The notes: generated from the sequence alone by a model not told the origin. 64,000 nucleotides of DNA from Pararhodobacter zhoushanensis (GCF_003990445.1 NZ_REEZ01000007.1:124001-188000), one strand, 5' to 3'. Counted from the first letter of the stretch, positions 16,329-25,555 are shown. Numbers and translations are program-made.

Positions 16329-17666
16329 ATGTCCGCAGATCTCGCCCAAGCCCTTCTTGCCGCCGCCCGCAAGGCCGGGGCCGACAGCGCCGATGCGCTG
16401 GTGATTGAGGGCACGGCGGTTTCCATCGACGTGCGCGAGGGGCGACTGGAGCACGCCGAGCGGGCCGAAGGCCTCGACATCGGGTTGCGCGTGTTGATCG
16501 GCAAACGGCAGGCCTGCGTGTCGTCCTCGGATGCCAAGCCCGAGACGCTGGCCACGATGGCCGAGCGCGCCGTCGCCATGGCCCGCGAAGCGCCCGAAGA
16601 CCCGCATGCCGGGCTGGCTGACCCCGAGCAGCTCAGCGCCCGCCGCGATGCCGAGGGTTTCGAGCTGCACGACCCTTCGCCCGAGCCCGACCCCGCCGCG
16701 CTGGAAGACGACGCCCGCCGCGCCGAGGCCGCTGCCCGCGCGATGCCCGGCATCAGCCAGATCGACCAGTCCAGCGCCAGCTACTCGCACCGCACGATCC
16801 ATCTGGCCGCCTCGAACGGGTTCGCCGGGGGCTATGAGCGTTCGTCGCGCCACACCGCCTGCGTCGCCATCACCGGGACGGGCACGGCGATGGAGCGTGA
16901 CTGGGCATCCGAGGGCCGGATCTTTCAGGCCGACCTTCCCAGCCCCGAGATCATCGGCCAGCTGGCCGGTGAGCGCGCCGCCGCGCGCGCGGGCAGCCGC
17001 AAGCCGCCGTCGGGCGCGTTTCCCGTGCTTTATGACGAGCGTGTCGCCTCGTCGCTGATCGGTCACCTGACCTCGGCCATCAATGGCAGCGCCATCGCGC
17101 GCGGGGCCAGCTGGCTGCGCGAGTCGATGGGCAAGGCGGTGCTGCCTGCGGGCTTTGATCTGACCGAAAACCCGCACCGCCCCCGCATCGGCGGCACCCG
17201 TGTGTTCGACGCCGAGGGCCTGCCGACCCAGCGCCGCCTCTGGGTGCAGGACGGTGTATTGCAGGGCTGGGTGCTCGACCTTGCCACCGCCCGCAAGCTG
17301 GGCATGCAGAGCACCGGCAACGCCGCGCGCGGCCCCTCGGCCCCGCCGTCGCCCAGCCTGTCGAACCTCGAACTGACCCCCGGCACCGCCAGCCGCGATG
17401 ATCTGATCCGCGACATGGGCACGGGCTTGCTGATCACCTCGCTGATCGGTTCGACGATCAATTCGACGACGGGGGACTATTCGCGCGGCGCGTCGGGGTT
17501 CTGGGTAGAGAACGGCCAGATCGCCTATCCGGTCAATGAATGCACCATCGCGGGCAACCTGCGCGACATGCTGATGCGCCTGACGGCGGCCAATGACGCC
17601 CGCGCGCATCTGTCGACGCTGGTGCCGTCGCTGCTGGTCGAGGGCCTGACGATTGCAGGCGCATGA
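16329..17666 (+). CDS. pmbA: TldD/PmbA family metalloprotease subunit PmbA (TldE)
   Basis: This is a 445-residue PmbA/TldE-family protein, the partner of TldD in a zinc protease that trims modified peptides and unfolded chains. Evidence is the N-terminal domain with IDVREGRLEHAERAEGLDIGLRV and the C-terminal TGLLITSLIGSTINSTTGDYSRGASGFWVENGQIAYPVNECTIAGNL, a hallmark of the family. The frame opens at 16275. ATG 16329 matches family N-termini. It overlaps the downstream phosphatase gene by 14 bp, an order (pmbA, cysQ-like, waaA-like, lpxK) that I recall from Rhodobacteraceae. Confidence 0.93.
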   Translation: MSADLAQALLAAARKAGADSADALVIEGTAVSIDVREGRLEHAERAEGLDIGLRVLIGKRQACVSSSDAKPETLATMAERAVAMAREAPEDPHAGLADPEQLSARRDAEGFELHDPSPEPDPAALEDDARRAEAAARAMPGISQIDQSSASYSHRTIHLAASNGFAGGYERSSRHTACVAITGTGTAMERDWASEGRIFQADLPSPEIIGQLAGERAAARAGSRKPPSGAFPVLYDERVASSLIGHLTSAINGSAIARGASWLRESMGKAVLPAGFDLTENPHRPRIGGTRVFDAEGLPTQRRLWVQDGVLQGWVLDLATARKLGMQSTGNAARGPSAPPSPSLSNLELTPGTASRDDLIRDMGTGLLITSLIGSTINSTTGDYSRGASGFWVENGQIAYPVNECTIAGNLRDMLMRLTAANDARAHLSTLVPSLLVEGLTIAGA

Positions 17667-18465
17667 CGTTTACAGCGATGATCTGGCGCTGCTGAGCGAG
17701 GCCGCGCTGGCCGCTGGCAAGATTGCCGAGCGGTACTATCGCAACGACGCCAAGGTCTGGGACAAGGGCGACGGGCAGGGCCCGGTGACCGAGGCTGATC
17801 TGGCGGTCAACGCGCATCTTCACGGCGTGCTCACCGCAGCGCGCCCCGGCTACGGCTGGCTGTCCGAGGAAAGCAACCCGCTGGGCGATCTGTCGCGGCT
17901 GGGCCACGAGACCTGCTTTGTCATCGATCCCATCGACGGTACGCGTGCCTTTATCGATGGCCAGCCGGGCTTTGCCCATGCGCTGGCGGTGATCCACAAG
18001 GGCCAGCCCGTTGCTGCCGTGGTGTATCTGCCGATGCTTGCGCTGACCTATGCCGCACGGCTGGGTGGGGGGGCGACGCTGAACGGCGCGCCGATATCGG
18101 CCAGCGCGCGCGCCGACGTTGACGGTGCGCATGTGCTGATCACCCGCCCGGCGATGGACCCGGTACATTGGCCCGGCGGCGTGCCTGCGCTGAAACGCGA
18201 GTTCCGCCCCTCGCTGGCCTGGCGGCTGGCGCTGGTGGGCGAGGGGCGCTTTGACGCGCTGGTCACGATCCGCGACAGCTGGGACTGGGATATCGCCGGG
18301 GCCGCGCTGATCGCGACCGAGGCGGGCGCAACGGTGACCGACCGCCACGGCGAGCCGTTGCGCTTCAACCGTGCCGAAGCGCGTAACCCCGGCGTGGTCG
18401 CCGCCGGGCCCGCCGTCCATGCCGGGTTGATGGCGGGCCTCACCGCGCCCCAAGGGGCGGCGTGA
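17653..18465 (+). CDS. cysQ: Inositol-monophosphatase family protein, CysQ-like 3'(2'),5'-bisphosphate nucleotidase
   Basis: This is a 270-residue Mg-dependent phosphatase. Metal-site motifs are GPVTEADLAVN, WLSEES (the catalytic E-E), DPIDGTRAFIDG and the C-terminal WDWDIAGAALIATEAG. It probably removes the 3'-phosphate from PAP/PAPS or acts on inositol phosphates. The only in-frame start near the N-terminus is TTG 17653, within the end of pmbA. The ATG ten bases later is out of frame. It overlaps the next gene by 4 bp. Confidence 0.85.
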   Translation: MQAHDVYSDDLALLSEAALAAGKIAERYYRNDAKVWDKGDGQGPVTEADLAVNAHLHGVLTAARPGYGWLSEESNPLGDLSRLGHETCFVIDPIDGTRAFIDGQPGFAHALAVIHKGQPVAAVVYLPMLALTYAARLGGGATLNGAPISASARADVDGAHVLITRPAMDPVHWPGGVPALKREFRPSLAWRLALVGEGRFDALVTIRDSWDWDIAGAALIATEAGATVTDRHGEPLRFNRAEARNPGVVAAGPAVHAGLMAGLTAPQGAA

Positions 18466-19571
18466 TGCCCGGCGGTGCCTCTGGCGGGGTCTGGCTGCAC
18501 ACCACCGATCCCGGTCTTGCCCCGGCGCTGCATGTGCTGGCGGAACAACTGGACGATCAACCCGAAGGCCCGCGGGTCTTTGTCAGCGGCGATGCGCTGA
18601 ACCCCGGGCCGGGCGACGATCCGCGGTCGATCGATGCACAGCTTGACCATTTTCCGACCCGCCTGATCGTGCTCGCCGGGACCACGCTGCCGGTACCGTT
18701 GATCGAACGCGCCAGATCGCGCGGCGTATCGCTGATGCTGGTGGATGCGCAGAGCACGGTAACCTCGGGCCGCTGGCGAATTCTGCCGGGGCATCTGCGC
18801 GGCGTTCTGGGGCAGTTCTGCCAGATCCACGCCCGCGACGCGCAAAGCGCGGCTGCGATTGCCCGCATTGTGCGCGGCGCGGTGCCGGTGCTCGAGACGG
18901 GACGACTGGCGCGCCATGCGGCCGTGCCGGGCTGCAATGTGCTGGAACTGGACGCGCTGCGCGACGAGGTCAGTACGCGTCCGGTCTGGCTGGCCCATGA
19001 CCTGCCGCTGGCCGAACTGGACACCGCGCTGCTGGCCCATTCCCACGCCTTGCGCCGGGCACACCGGCTGTTGATGATCCTGCAGCCGCGCGATGTCGCG
19101 CAGGGTTCCCATATGGCGCATCGCGCCAATGAGGTCGGCTTTGCGCAGGCGCTGCGCTCGAATGAAGATCAGATCGACGAGACGACGCAGGTCTATGTTG
19201 CCGATGCAGGCGACGATCCCGGCCTGTTCCTGCGCCTTGCGCCGGTCGCCTATCTGGGTGGCTCGCTGACCAAGGGCGCGGGCACGCCCTCGCCGGTCAC
19301 CGCCGCCGCGTTGGGGTCGGCGCTGGTGTTCGGGCCACATGCCGCGGCTTCGACCCGCGCGTTTCTGGACCCGCTGCGCCAGCAAGGCGGCGGGCGTCAG
19401 ATCGAGACCGCCTCGGATCTCGGCCCCGCCGTCAGCGCCTTCCTGTCGCCCGAAGCCGGGGCTGACGCCGCCCTGCGCGCCTGGACGCTGGCGACCGAAG
19501 GCAGCGATGCGACATGGACGGCGACCCGCGCGATCTGCGACTGGCTGACGCTGAACCGGGGGGGCGCATGA
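18462..19571 (+). CDS. WaaA-like 3-deoxy-D-manno-octulosonate transferase homologue (degenerate)
   Basis: This 369-residue protein has the GT30 layout: [16 protein letters not shown] at the N-terminus, and [20 protein letters not shown]...[10 protein letters not shown] in the donor-binding half. Placement before lpxK supports a lipid A/KDO role. It is shorter than WaaA (about 420 residues) and lacks the N-terminal membrane anchor. The H-x-x-S-V-G-E catalytic motif reads HTTDPGL, so the general-base Glu seems lost, and the GGHN-x-x-E motif is also changed. It may be a non-catalytic or divergent paralogue, with a normal WaaA elsewhere. Confidence 0.7.
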   Translation: MMPGGASGGVWLHTTDPGLAPALHVLAEQLDDQPEGPRVFVSGDALNPGPGDDPRSIDAQLDHFPTRLIVLAGTTLPVPLIERARSRGVSLMLVDAQSTVTSGRWRILPGHLRGVLGQFCQIHARDAQSAAAIARIVRGAVPVLETGRLARHAAVPGCNVLELDALRDEVSTRPVWLAHDLPLAELDTALLAHSHALRRAHRLLMILQPRDVAQGSHMAHRANEVGFAQALRSNEDQIDETTQVYVADAGDDPGLFLRLAPVAYLGGSLTKGAGTPSPVTAAALGSALVFGPHAAASTRAFLDPLRQQGGGRQIETASDLGPAVSAFLSPEAGADAALRAWTLATEGSDATWTATRAICDWLTLNRGGA

Positions 19572-20551
19572 AGGCCCCGGCGTTCTGGACCAACCCGCCC
19601 GAGCGGCCCGGCTGGCAGGCCCGGCTTCTGGCTCCGGTGGGCTGGCTGTATGCGCGGGCGACGGCGCGTCGGGTTGCGCAACCGGACCACCGCGCGACGG
19701 TGCCGGTGATCTGCATCGGCAACCTGAACGCGGGCGGTACGGGCAAGACACCGACGGTCATCGCGCTGATGCAGGCGCTGGCCGCGCGCGGCGTGACGGC
19801 GCAGGTCGTGTCGCGCGGGTATGGCGGGCGGCTGGAGGGGCCTGTGCGGGTCGATGAACGCCAGCACAAGGCGGCGGATGTCGGGGACGAGCCGCTGCTG
19901 ATGGCGGCCTTCGGCCCGGTCTGGGTGGCGAAAGGCCGCGCGCTGGGCGTACAGGCGGCTGAGGCAGCAGGCGCGCAGGTCATCCTGCTGGACGACGGGT
20001 TCCAGAACCCCGGCGTGGTCAAAAGCGGCTCGGTTGTGGTGGTCGATGCAGCCGTCGGCTTTGGCAACGCGCGCTGTATTCCTGCGGGGCCTTTGCGAGA
20101 GCCGGTCGGCGCCGGGCTGGCCCGCGCGCAGGTGGTGCTGGCGATTGGCGATGCGGCGGCACAGGCGCGGTTCGCGGCGCAGTGGGGCAGGGCGCTGAGG
20201 GGCGTGCCACTGTTCACCGGCTCGCTTGAGCCGTTGAATACCGGGATGGTCTGGACCGGCCTGCGCGCGCTGGCTTTCGCCGGGATCGGGCGTCCGGGCA
20301 AATTCTTTGACACGCTGCGTGCGACCGGAGCGGATGTCGTTCGGACGCAGGCGTTGGATGACCACCAGCCCCTGACCCCGGCGCTTTTCGCCCGGCTCGA
20401 GGCCGAGGCCCGTCGCGAACGCGCCCAGCTGGTGACGACCGAGAAAGACGCGGTCCGCCTGCCGCTCGACGCGCGCCGTCAGGTGCTCACGCTGCCGGTG
20501 CGGCTGCGGATCGACGATGAAGCGGGGCTGCTCAAGCTCTTGGGTCTCTGA
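19568..20551 (+). CDS. lpxK: Tetraacyldisaccharide 4'-kinase LpxK
   Basis: This is a 327-residue lipid A kinase that phosphorylates the 4' position of disaccharide-1-P at the inner membrane. It has an N-terminal hydrophobic helix ([16 protein letters not shown]), the P-loop [31 protein letters not shown] and LLDDGFQNP. The upstream frame begins at 19514, but ATG 19568 overlaps the preceding stop as ATGA and fits the family. It is the last gene of the pmbA-cysQ-waaA-lpxK run and is followed by an inverted repeat that probably ends transcription. Confidence 0.95.
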   Translation: MKAPAFWTNPPERPGWQARLLAPVGWLYARATARRVAQPDHRATVPVICIGNLNAGGTGKTPTVIALMQALAARGVTAQVVSRGYGGRLEGPVRVDERQHKAADVGDEPLLMAAFGPVWVAKGRALGVQAAEAAGAQVILLDDGFQNPGVVKSGSVVVVDAAVGFGNARCIPAGPLREPVGAGLARAQVVLAIGDAAAQARFAAQWGRALRGVPLFTGSLEPLNTGMVWTGLRALAFAGIGRPGKFFDTLRATGADVVRTQALDDHQPLTPALFARLEAEARRERAQLVTTEKDAVRLPLDARRQVLTLPVRLRIDDEAGLLKLLGL

Positions 20552-20554
20552 CCT

Positions 20555-20643
20555 TGGTGGGGTGAAACCCCACCCTACCGGCACGCAAATCCGCGAGCGC
20601 TCACACCCTGGGCGCGTGTGTAGGGTGGGGTTTCACCCCACCA
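20555..20643. repeat. Inverted repeat, GGTGGGGTGAAACCCC family (copy 2)
   Basis: TGGTGGGGTGAAACCCCACC...TAC (20555-20578) and its inverse (20620-20643) flank a 41-base spacer. Each arm is itself palindromic. It occupies the whole gap between the convergent lpxK and cobQ genes and is probably a bidirectional terminator. Confidence 0.8.
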
Positions 20644-20646
20644 TCC

Positions 20647-22104
20647 CTACACCCCGGCCCGCGCGATGCGCAAAAGACCCTCGCAATCGGCGTATTCCTC
20701 CAGATGGTCCGCCAGGGCCTCCAACGCTGCCTCGACACCGGCGTCATAAGACACGCCGCCGCCCTCGGCCCCAAGGCTGCGCAGGAACGCCGCGCGGAAG
20801 CCGTCGGCGCTGAACATGCCGTGCAGATAGCTGCCCATCACGCGCCCGTCGGCCCGCATCGCGCCCTCAGCCGCCCCGGCCACGGTGAACAACGGGCGCG
20901 CGCGGTCTGGGCCTTCGGTCTGGCCGATGTGGATCTCATACCCCTCGGCCACCGCACCACTGGCCACATGCGCGGCCCGCGTCAACGTCACGCGTTTCTC
21001 GGCGATCATCACGGTCTCGACGTCCAACAACCCCAGCCCGGCCACCGTCCCCGGCGCGCCCTCGATCCCCTCAGGGTCCGAGATCACCCGCCCCAGCATC
21101 TGATACCCGCCGCACAGCCCCAGCACCCGCACGCCCCGGCGCAGGGCGGCGGCCAGATCAATGTCCCAGCCCTGCGCGCGGAAATAGGCCAGATCGGCGA
21201 TGGTCGATTTCGAGCCGGGGATGAGGATCAGATCCGCCTCGACCGGCAGCGGACGGCCCGGTCCGATCACCTCGACCGTGACGCCCGGCTCGGCCATCAG
21301 CGGGTCCAGATCGTCAAAATTCGCGATCCGGCTCAGCTGCGGCACGACGATGCGGAAACCACCCGTCCCGCCCGAGCGCCGCAAGTCGGCGGCGTCCTCG
21401 GCAGGCAGGCGATGGGCCTGCGTGAACCATGGGAGCACGCCCAGACCCGCCCAGCCGGTGCGTTCAGCGATCAGCGCATAGCCATCGTCAAACAGACGCG
21501 GATCGCCCCGGAACTTGTTGATCAGAAACCCCTTGATCAGCGCGTTGTCGGCCGGGTCCAGCACCGCCTGCGTCCCCACCAGCTGCGCGATCACCCCGCC
21601 CCGGTCGATATCACCGGTCAACACCACCGGCACCCGGGCCGCCTGTGCAAAGCCCATGTTGGCAATGTCGCCAGCGCGCAGATTGACCTCCGCCGGACTG
21701 CCTGCGCCCTCAACGATCACCAGATCGGCCTCAGCCTGCAAGCGCGTGAAGCTTTCCAGCACCGCGGCCATCAACTGCGGCTTCAACGCCGCATACTCCC
21801 GCGCCTTGCAGGTCGCAAACCGCCGCCCCTGCACGATCACCTGTGACCCGATGTCGGACTCAGGCTTGAGCAGGATCGGGTTCATATCGACCGAGGGCGC
21901 CACGCCACAGGCCAGCGCCTGCAACGCCTGCGCGCGGCCGATCTCGAACCCGTCGGGCGTTACGGCGGCGTTGTTGGACATGTTCTGCGGCTTGAACGGC
22001 CGAACCCGCAGCCCCTGCCGTGCAAACACCCGCGCGAAGCCAGCGACCAGCAACGACTTTCCGACATTCGAACCGGCGCCCTGGATCATCACTGTCGCTG
22101 CCAT
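20647..22104 (-). CDS. cobQ: Cobyric acid synthase CobQ
   Basis: This is a 485-residue adenosylcobyric acid synthase, which amidates four side chains of the corrin ring using glutamine and ATP. The N-terminal dethiobiotin-synthetase-like P-loop domain reads [20 protein letters not shown] and is followed by [10 protein letters not shown]. The C-terminal glutaminase domain has the nucleophile Cys in [11 protein letters not shown] and a late His in GSYLHGMF. It stands alone with no other cob genes in the window and no visible cobalamin riboswitch upstream. Confidence 0.96.
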   Translation of the reverse strand: MAATVMIQGAGSNVGKSLLVAGFARVFARQGLRVRPFKPQNMSNNAAVTPDGFEIGRAQALQALACGVAPSVDMNPILLKPESDIGSQVIVQGRRFATCKAREYAALKPQLMAAVLESFTRLQAEADLVIVEGAGSPAEVNLRAGDIANMGFAQAARVPVVLTGDIDRGGVIAQLVGTQAVLDPADNALIKGFLINKFRGDPRLFDDGYALIAERTGWAGLGVLPWFTQAHRLPAEDAADLRRSGGTGGFRIVVPQLSRIANFDDLDPLMAEPGVTVEVIGPGRPLPVEADLILIPGSKSTIADLAYFRAQGWDIDLAAALRRGVRVLGLCGGYQMLGRVISDPEGIEGAPGTVAGLGLLDVETVMIAEKRVTLTRAAHVASGAVAEGYEIHIGQTEGPDRARPLFTVAGAAEGAMRADGRVMGSYLHGMFSADGFRAAFLRSLGAEGGGVSYDAGVEAALEALADHLEEYADCEGLLRIARAGV

Positions 22105-22146
22105 CGCTTGCCCCCGGTGGTTTCGCCAGTCCTAGCGCGGGAACAA

Positions 22147-22256
22147 GGAGGGGGGCTAGCCCCCCTCTGCGCGTTCCGCGCATTCACCCCCCAGGATATT
22201 TGAGGACAGATGATTAGGCTTTGTTAACCTTGTCCATCATCTGTCTCTAAATATCC
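22147..22256. repeat. Composite intergenic inverted-repeat element (copy 2, GGATATTT family)
   Basis: It has the same layout as copy 1: a perfect GGAGGGGGGCTAG-type palindrome (22147-22167), a small GCGCG-TTC-CGCGC hairpin, ATTCACCCCCC, and a long palindrome whose outer arms are GGATATTT (22194-22201) and AAATATCC (22249-22256). Inner arms GGACAGATGAT and ATCATCTGTC also pair. Its right arm is identical over 23 bases to 4707-4729. It lies 3' of the amidohydrolase gene and 5' of cobQ. Confidence 0.8.
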
Positions 22257-22336
22257 ACGGGAGGAGTCCAGAGGAGGGGGCGTGCCCCCTCCTCTGGCGG
22301 GGGAGCGCGAGGGGCAAGGAGCCCCTCGCTTTGGCG

Positions 22337-23479
22337 CTAGCCGAGCAGCTCGGTTATCGCGTGGTGAAAGATCGCGACGCCCGGTGCGATCAGACTGTCG
22401 GGGAAGTCGTAGGTCTGGGTGTGCAGGGCCGGATGGTCGGTCCCGGAGCCCAGAAACACCATCGCCGACTTTGCCGCCCCGCCGAAGCGGCCAAAGTCCT
22501 CGGAACCGCGCATCGGCATGTCGCCGCTGTCATAGCCGATGCCCTGTGCGTCCAGCGCGCGGGCGAGGACGGCGGTGGCGTCGGGGTGGTTGGTGCAGGC
22601 CTCAAACCGGTCGTGGACCGAGAAGGAGACCTCCAGTCCTGCTGCCTCTGCCTCGCGTCGGGCGAGGTCTTGGGCCTGCTCCAAAAGCGCGTCCAGATCC
22701 TCGGTCGAGAGGCCGCGCAGGGTGACCCACAGCTCGGCCTCGCCGGGCGCAATGCCGAAGGCCGGTTCGCCCATGCGCAGATGGGTGATCGTGGACAGCC
22801 GGAACCCTGCGCCCATTGCGCCGCCCGGTCCCATCGCGCGCAGCCCGTCGATCAGCGCGGGCAGGGCCGGGGTCGGGGCGCGACCCGTCTCGGGCAGCGA
22901 GGCATGCGCCGTGCCGCCGGTCAGCGTGATGCGCAGCCCCGCCGAGGCGCAATTGGCCGGACCCGGCGCGAGCCACGCCTGCCCCAGCGCCACGCCCGGC
23001 ATGTTGTGCAGCGACAGCGCCCAGTCGGGCGCGATCCCGGCGAAGCGCGGGTCGGCCAGCACCGCCGCCGCGCCCGAGCCGTCCTCTTCCGCCGGTTGGA
23101 AAAGCAGCACCACGCGCCCGGTCTTGGGCCGTTTGCGCGCCAGTAGCCGCGCCAGACCCAGCAGGATCGTCGAATGCCCGTCATGCCCGCACAGATGCGC
23201 GACACCCGGCGTTTCGCTGGCATGGGGCACGTCGCCCAGTTCGACGATCGGCAGGGCGTCCAGCTCGCTGCGGATCATCACCGTGGGACCGGGCTCGCCG
23301 CTGTCATAGACCGCCGCCACGCCGTGCCCGCCCAGTTCGGTGACCACCACATCGGGGTCAGGCAGGGCAGCGGCAACGCTACGGGCGGTTTCGGCTTCAA
23401 AGCCAGAGACTTCGGGCCGCCGGTGCAGGGCGCGGCGGAACTCGGTCAGCTCGTGGATATCGGAATTTGTCAGGGTCAT
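22337..23479 (-). CDS. M20D amidohydrolase, probable hippurate hydrolase
   Basis: This is a 380-residue metallo-aminoacylase. The metal and catalytic motifs are HLCGHDGHSTILLG (Cys/His ligands), PAEEDGSGAAA (general base Glu), LHNMPGVALGQ, and MRGSEDFGRFG near the C-terminus. Family members include hippurate hydrolase, N-acyl-amino-acid and indole-acetyl-amino-acid hydrolases. It follows the boxR / dehydrogenase-like pair by only 24 bp on the same strand. This makes release of benzoate from N-benzoylglycine (hippurate) an attractive role, but the acyl group is inferred from context. Confidence 0.87.
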   Translation of the reverse strand: MTLTNSDIHELTEFRRALHRRPEVSGFEAETARSVAAALPDPDVVVTELGGHGVAAVYDSGEPGPTVMIRSELDALPIVELGDVPHASETPGVAHLCGHDGHSTILLGLARLLARKRPKTGRVVLLFQPAEEDGSGAAAVLADPRFAGIAPDWALSLHNMPGVALGQAWLAPGPANCASAGLRITLTGGTAHASLPETGRAPTPALPALIDGLRAMGPGGAMGAGFRLSTITHLRMGEPAFGIAPGEAELWVTLRGLSTEDLDALLEQAQDLARREAEAAGLEVSFSVHDRFEACTNHPDATAVLARALDAQGIGYDSGDMPMRGSEDFGRFGGAAKSAMVFLGSGTDHPALHTQTYDFPDSLIAPGVAIFHHAITELLG

Positions 23480-23503
23480 GCGGGCATCCTGCCGCGCGCT
23501 GCT

Positions 23504-24526
23504 CTAAAGGTCCAGTGCCTGCGCGGCGAAGAGCACGCCGCCCTTGTCGGCGGGAAATCCGCAGGCCAGCACCGACAGCAGGTCGATCACGCCCGGTTCG
23601 GCCACCAGCCCCTTGGCGGCCCGCAACAGCGCCGCGCTGAGGCGCACGGCGATCTCGCTGTCGCTGATCGCGCGCGGGGTCACGCCCGCGAAATGCGCCT
23701 CTTCGCGGGCCAGATCCTCGACCAGCGGGTCGATCACCCGCCCGCCGCCGCCCGGATAGCGATACCAGCCGACGCCGCCCTTGCGGCCCAGCCGTCCCTC
23801 GGGGACCATGCGGTCCACGACCGGCAGGGTGTGGCCGGTCACGCGGTGACGGGCATAGGCGCGGTCCAGCCCGCGCAGATCCTGCGCGGCGCAGGGGCCC
23901 AGGGTGAAGCCGGCGGCCTCGGCCGCTGCGTCAACCTCCCACGGCGTTGAGCCTTCGAACACCAGCGCCTCGGCCTCGTCCTCGAGCGCTGCCACCAGCA
24001 CCGCCCCAAGGAAGCGCTCCACCCGCACCGGCAGCGCGCCCAGCCGCCGCGCGAGGCCCTCGGTGCGCAGGTCCGAGCCGGTGAGGATCTCGATCACCCC
24101 CTCGCCCGGCTGGTCGATCAGCGCGACCGGGGCGGGGAGTGAGGTGCGCAACGCGCCGGGGCCGAGGCTGGCCAGCAAGGCTCCCGGAGCCACCTGTGCC
24201 ATGCCCCCAAAGAGCGCCGCGCGCAGGCCCGCGTCGCTGCCTGAGGCCTCGATCACCGCCTCGGCCCCCTCAGCCGCAGCCGGGTCGGTGTGAAGGGAGA
24301 TGCCGGTGGCCTTGCCCGCCCGCGTCAGCGCGTCCTGCGCGCGTTCAACGTCCCAGTGGTCTTCCTCGATCAGCGCGACGGTAACGCCGGTGTCTGCCAA
24401 AGCGACCGCCAGTCCCAGCGCCTGCGGGCTGCCCCCGGCGACCGCCGCGCGGCTGAGCGCCAGCGGCGCGCCAATCGACAACCGTTCCCGCACCCGCGCC
24501 AGATGCGCCGCCCCCGGCGGGATCAA
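23504..24526 (-). CDS. 3-hydroxyacyl-CoA dehydrogenase-like protein lacking catalytic residues
   Basis: This 340-residue protein has a Rossmann-like N-terminal domain (AVAGGSPQALGLAVAL, then the acidic VALIEED) and a recognisable 3HCDH C-terminal domain (GRLGRKGGVGWYRYP). The family's SNTSS is SLGPGAL (about residues 120-126). HFFNP, which carries the catalytic His, is LIDQP (about 136-140). The glycine loop is irregular. It may be a pseudoenzyme or have another chemistry, although benzoyl-CoA breakdown does need 3-hydroxyadipyl-CoA dehydrogenase. It starts at TTG 24526, overlapping the boxR stop (TTGA). Confidence 0.75.
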   Translation of the reverse strand: MIPPGAAHLARVRERLSIGAPLALSRAAVAGGSPQALGLAVALADTGVTVALIEEDHWDVERAQDALTRAGKATGISLHTDPAAAEGAEAVIEASGSDAGLRAALFGGMAQVAPGALLASLGPGALRTSLPAPVALIDQPGEGVIEILTGSDLRTEGLARRLGALPVRVERFLGAVLVAALEDEAEALVFEGSTPWEVDAAAEAAGFTLGPCAAQDLRGLDRAYARHRVTGHTLPVVDRMVPEGRLGRKGGVGWYRYPGGGGRVIDPLVEDLAREEAHFAGVTPRAISDSEIAVRLSAALLRAAKGLVAEPGVIDLLSVLACGFPADKGGVLFAAQALDL

Positions 24527-25440
24527 TCCAGAAACCCGCGCTCGCGGATCAGGGCCAGCAGGTCAGCCTGCGACTGGGCCAGCGTGCGCCCGGTGGTGTC
24601 CAGCTTGGCGCGCGCCTGATCATAGAGCGCCTCGCGGCTGGTTAGGATGAATTTCAGCTGATCCATCGCCTCGGGGTTGCCCGCCATCGGGCGCATGTCA
24701 CCCTGTCCGCGCACCCGCGCCATATGCTCGGCCGGGCTGGCCTTGACCCAGACGGTGTGGAAATGCGCCAGCAGGTTTTTATAGGTCTCGGGCTCGGACA
24801 CGATGCCGCCCGCGACGGCCAGGATCATCGTGTCATGCGTGGCGACGATGCGGTTCATCGCCTGCGCTTCAAGGCGGCGGTAGCCTTCCTGCCCGTAAAA
24901 GGCCATCACCTCGTTGACCGGCATGCCCGCCTGATCCTCGATCTCGCGGTTGAGCTCGACAAAGGGAATGCCCAGCGTCTCACCAGCCAGCGCGCCCAGC
25001 GTGGATTTGCCCGCGCCGCGCAGGCCGATCAGGGCGATGCGGTGGCGGCGCGCGCTGGCCTCGGGCTGCGGGGCGAGCAGGTCGAGCACCTTGGCGCGCA
25101 CATCCGACGACGCGCCACGATAGAGCTCGCTCACCCGCATCGCGTCCGAGGTCCACGGGTCATCCTCACCGACCAGCCACTCGATCCGATGGTCCAGCGC
25201 ATCGGCGACGCGCTGCAAAAGCCCGATGGAGATATTGCCATCGCCCGCCTCAAGCAGCGCCAGATAGCGCGGCGAGACGCCCGAAACCTCGGACAGGACG
25301 CGGCGCGGGATGCCCTTGAGCTCGCGCGCCTTGCGCACCCGTTCGCCGACACGCAGGATCAGCCCGCGCACAGCGGCTTCGTCCCGCGTGGCGGAATCGG
25401 GGGACAGGGTTTCACCGCGAAAGTTCGTGATCTCTGACAT
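24523..25440 (-). CDS. boxR: BoxR transcriptional regulator (XRE HTH plus shikimate-kinase-like domain)
   Basis: This is a 305-residue regulator of the BzdR/BoxR family. The helix-turn-helix domain is at about residues 20-85 (VGERVRKARELKGIPRRVLSEVSG...). A shikimate-kinase-like effector domain follows from about residue 125, with P-loop LIGLRGAGKSTLG and AVAGGIVSEPE. In Azoarcus the paralogous proteins repress benzoate genes and are released by benzoyl-CoA. The start at ATG 25440 fits the family, although the frame opens at 25509. Two TGCA-type sites lie upstream. It heads a run with the dehydrogenase-like and amidohydrolase genes. Confidence 0.93.
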   Translation of the reverse strand: MSEITNFRGETLSPDSATRDEAAVRGLILRVGERVRKARELKGIPRRVLSEVSGVSPRYLALLEAGDGNISIGLLQRVADALDHRIEWLVGEDDPWTSDAMRVSELYRGASSDVRAKVLDLLAPQPEASARRHRIALIGLRGAGKSTLGALAGETLGIPFVELNREIEDQAGMPVNEVMAFYGQEGYRRLEAQAMNRIVATHDTMILAVAGGIVSEPETYKNLLAHFHTVWVKASPAEHMARVRGQGDMRPMAGNPEAMDQLKFILTSREALYDQARAKLDTTGRTLAQSQADLLALIRERGFLD

Positions 25441-25468
25441 CAGGGCGTCCGTTCGGGGCGTCCGTTTG

Positions 25469-25482
25469 GGAACAATAGTGCA
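25469..25482 (-). promoter_or_regulatory. BoxR-type site upstream of boxR (TGCACTATTG)
   Basis: On the minus strand TGCA-CTATTG-TTCC begins 42 bp upstream of the boxR start. TGCACTAT is shared with sites at 25542, 30767 and, as its inverse, at 30673. Location next to the boxR start suggests autoregulation. Confidence 0.55.
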
Positions 25483-25541
25483 CAAGCTTAGGGGATGCCC
25501 TGCGGTCAAACAATAGGCATCCTGCGAAACGCGCGGGCGAT

Positions 25542-25555
25542 TGCACTATTCTGCC
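25542..25555 (+). promoter_or_regulatory. BoxR-type site at the thioesterase 3' end (TGCACTATTC TGCC)
   Basis: TGCA-CTATTC-TGCC repeats the TGCA-N6-TGC pattern. It overlaps the stop codon of the thioesterase gene and lies about 100 bp upstream of boxR, so it could form a loop or an extended complex with the site at 25469. Confidence 0.55.

Noticed and set aside
18462-19571. Calling this simply waaA
   Set aside because: Fold and context fit, but the catalytic Glu motif is absent, so a gene symbol implying KDO transferase activity is not justified.
20552-22300. Cobalamin riboswitch near cobQ
   Set aside because: The region upstream of the cobQ start shows only the GGATATTT composite repeat; no B12-box-like sequence was seen.
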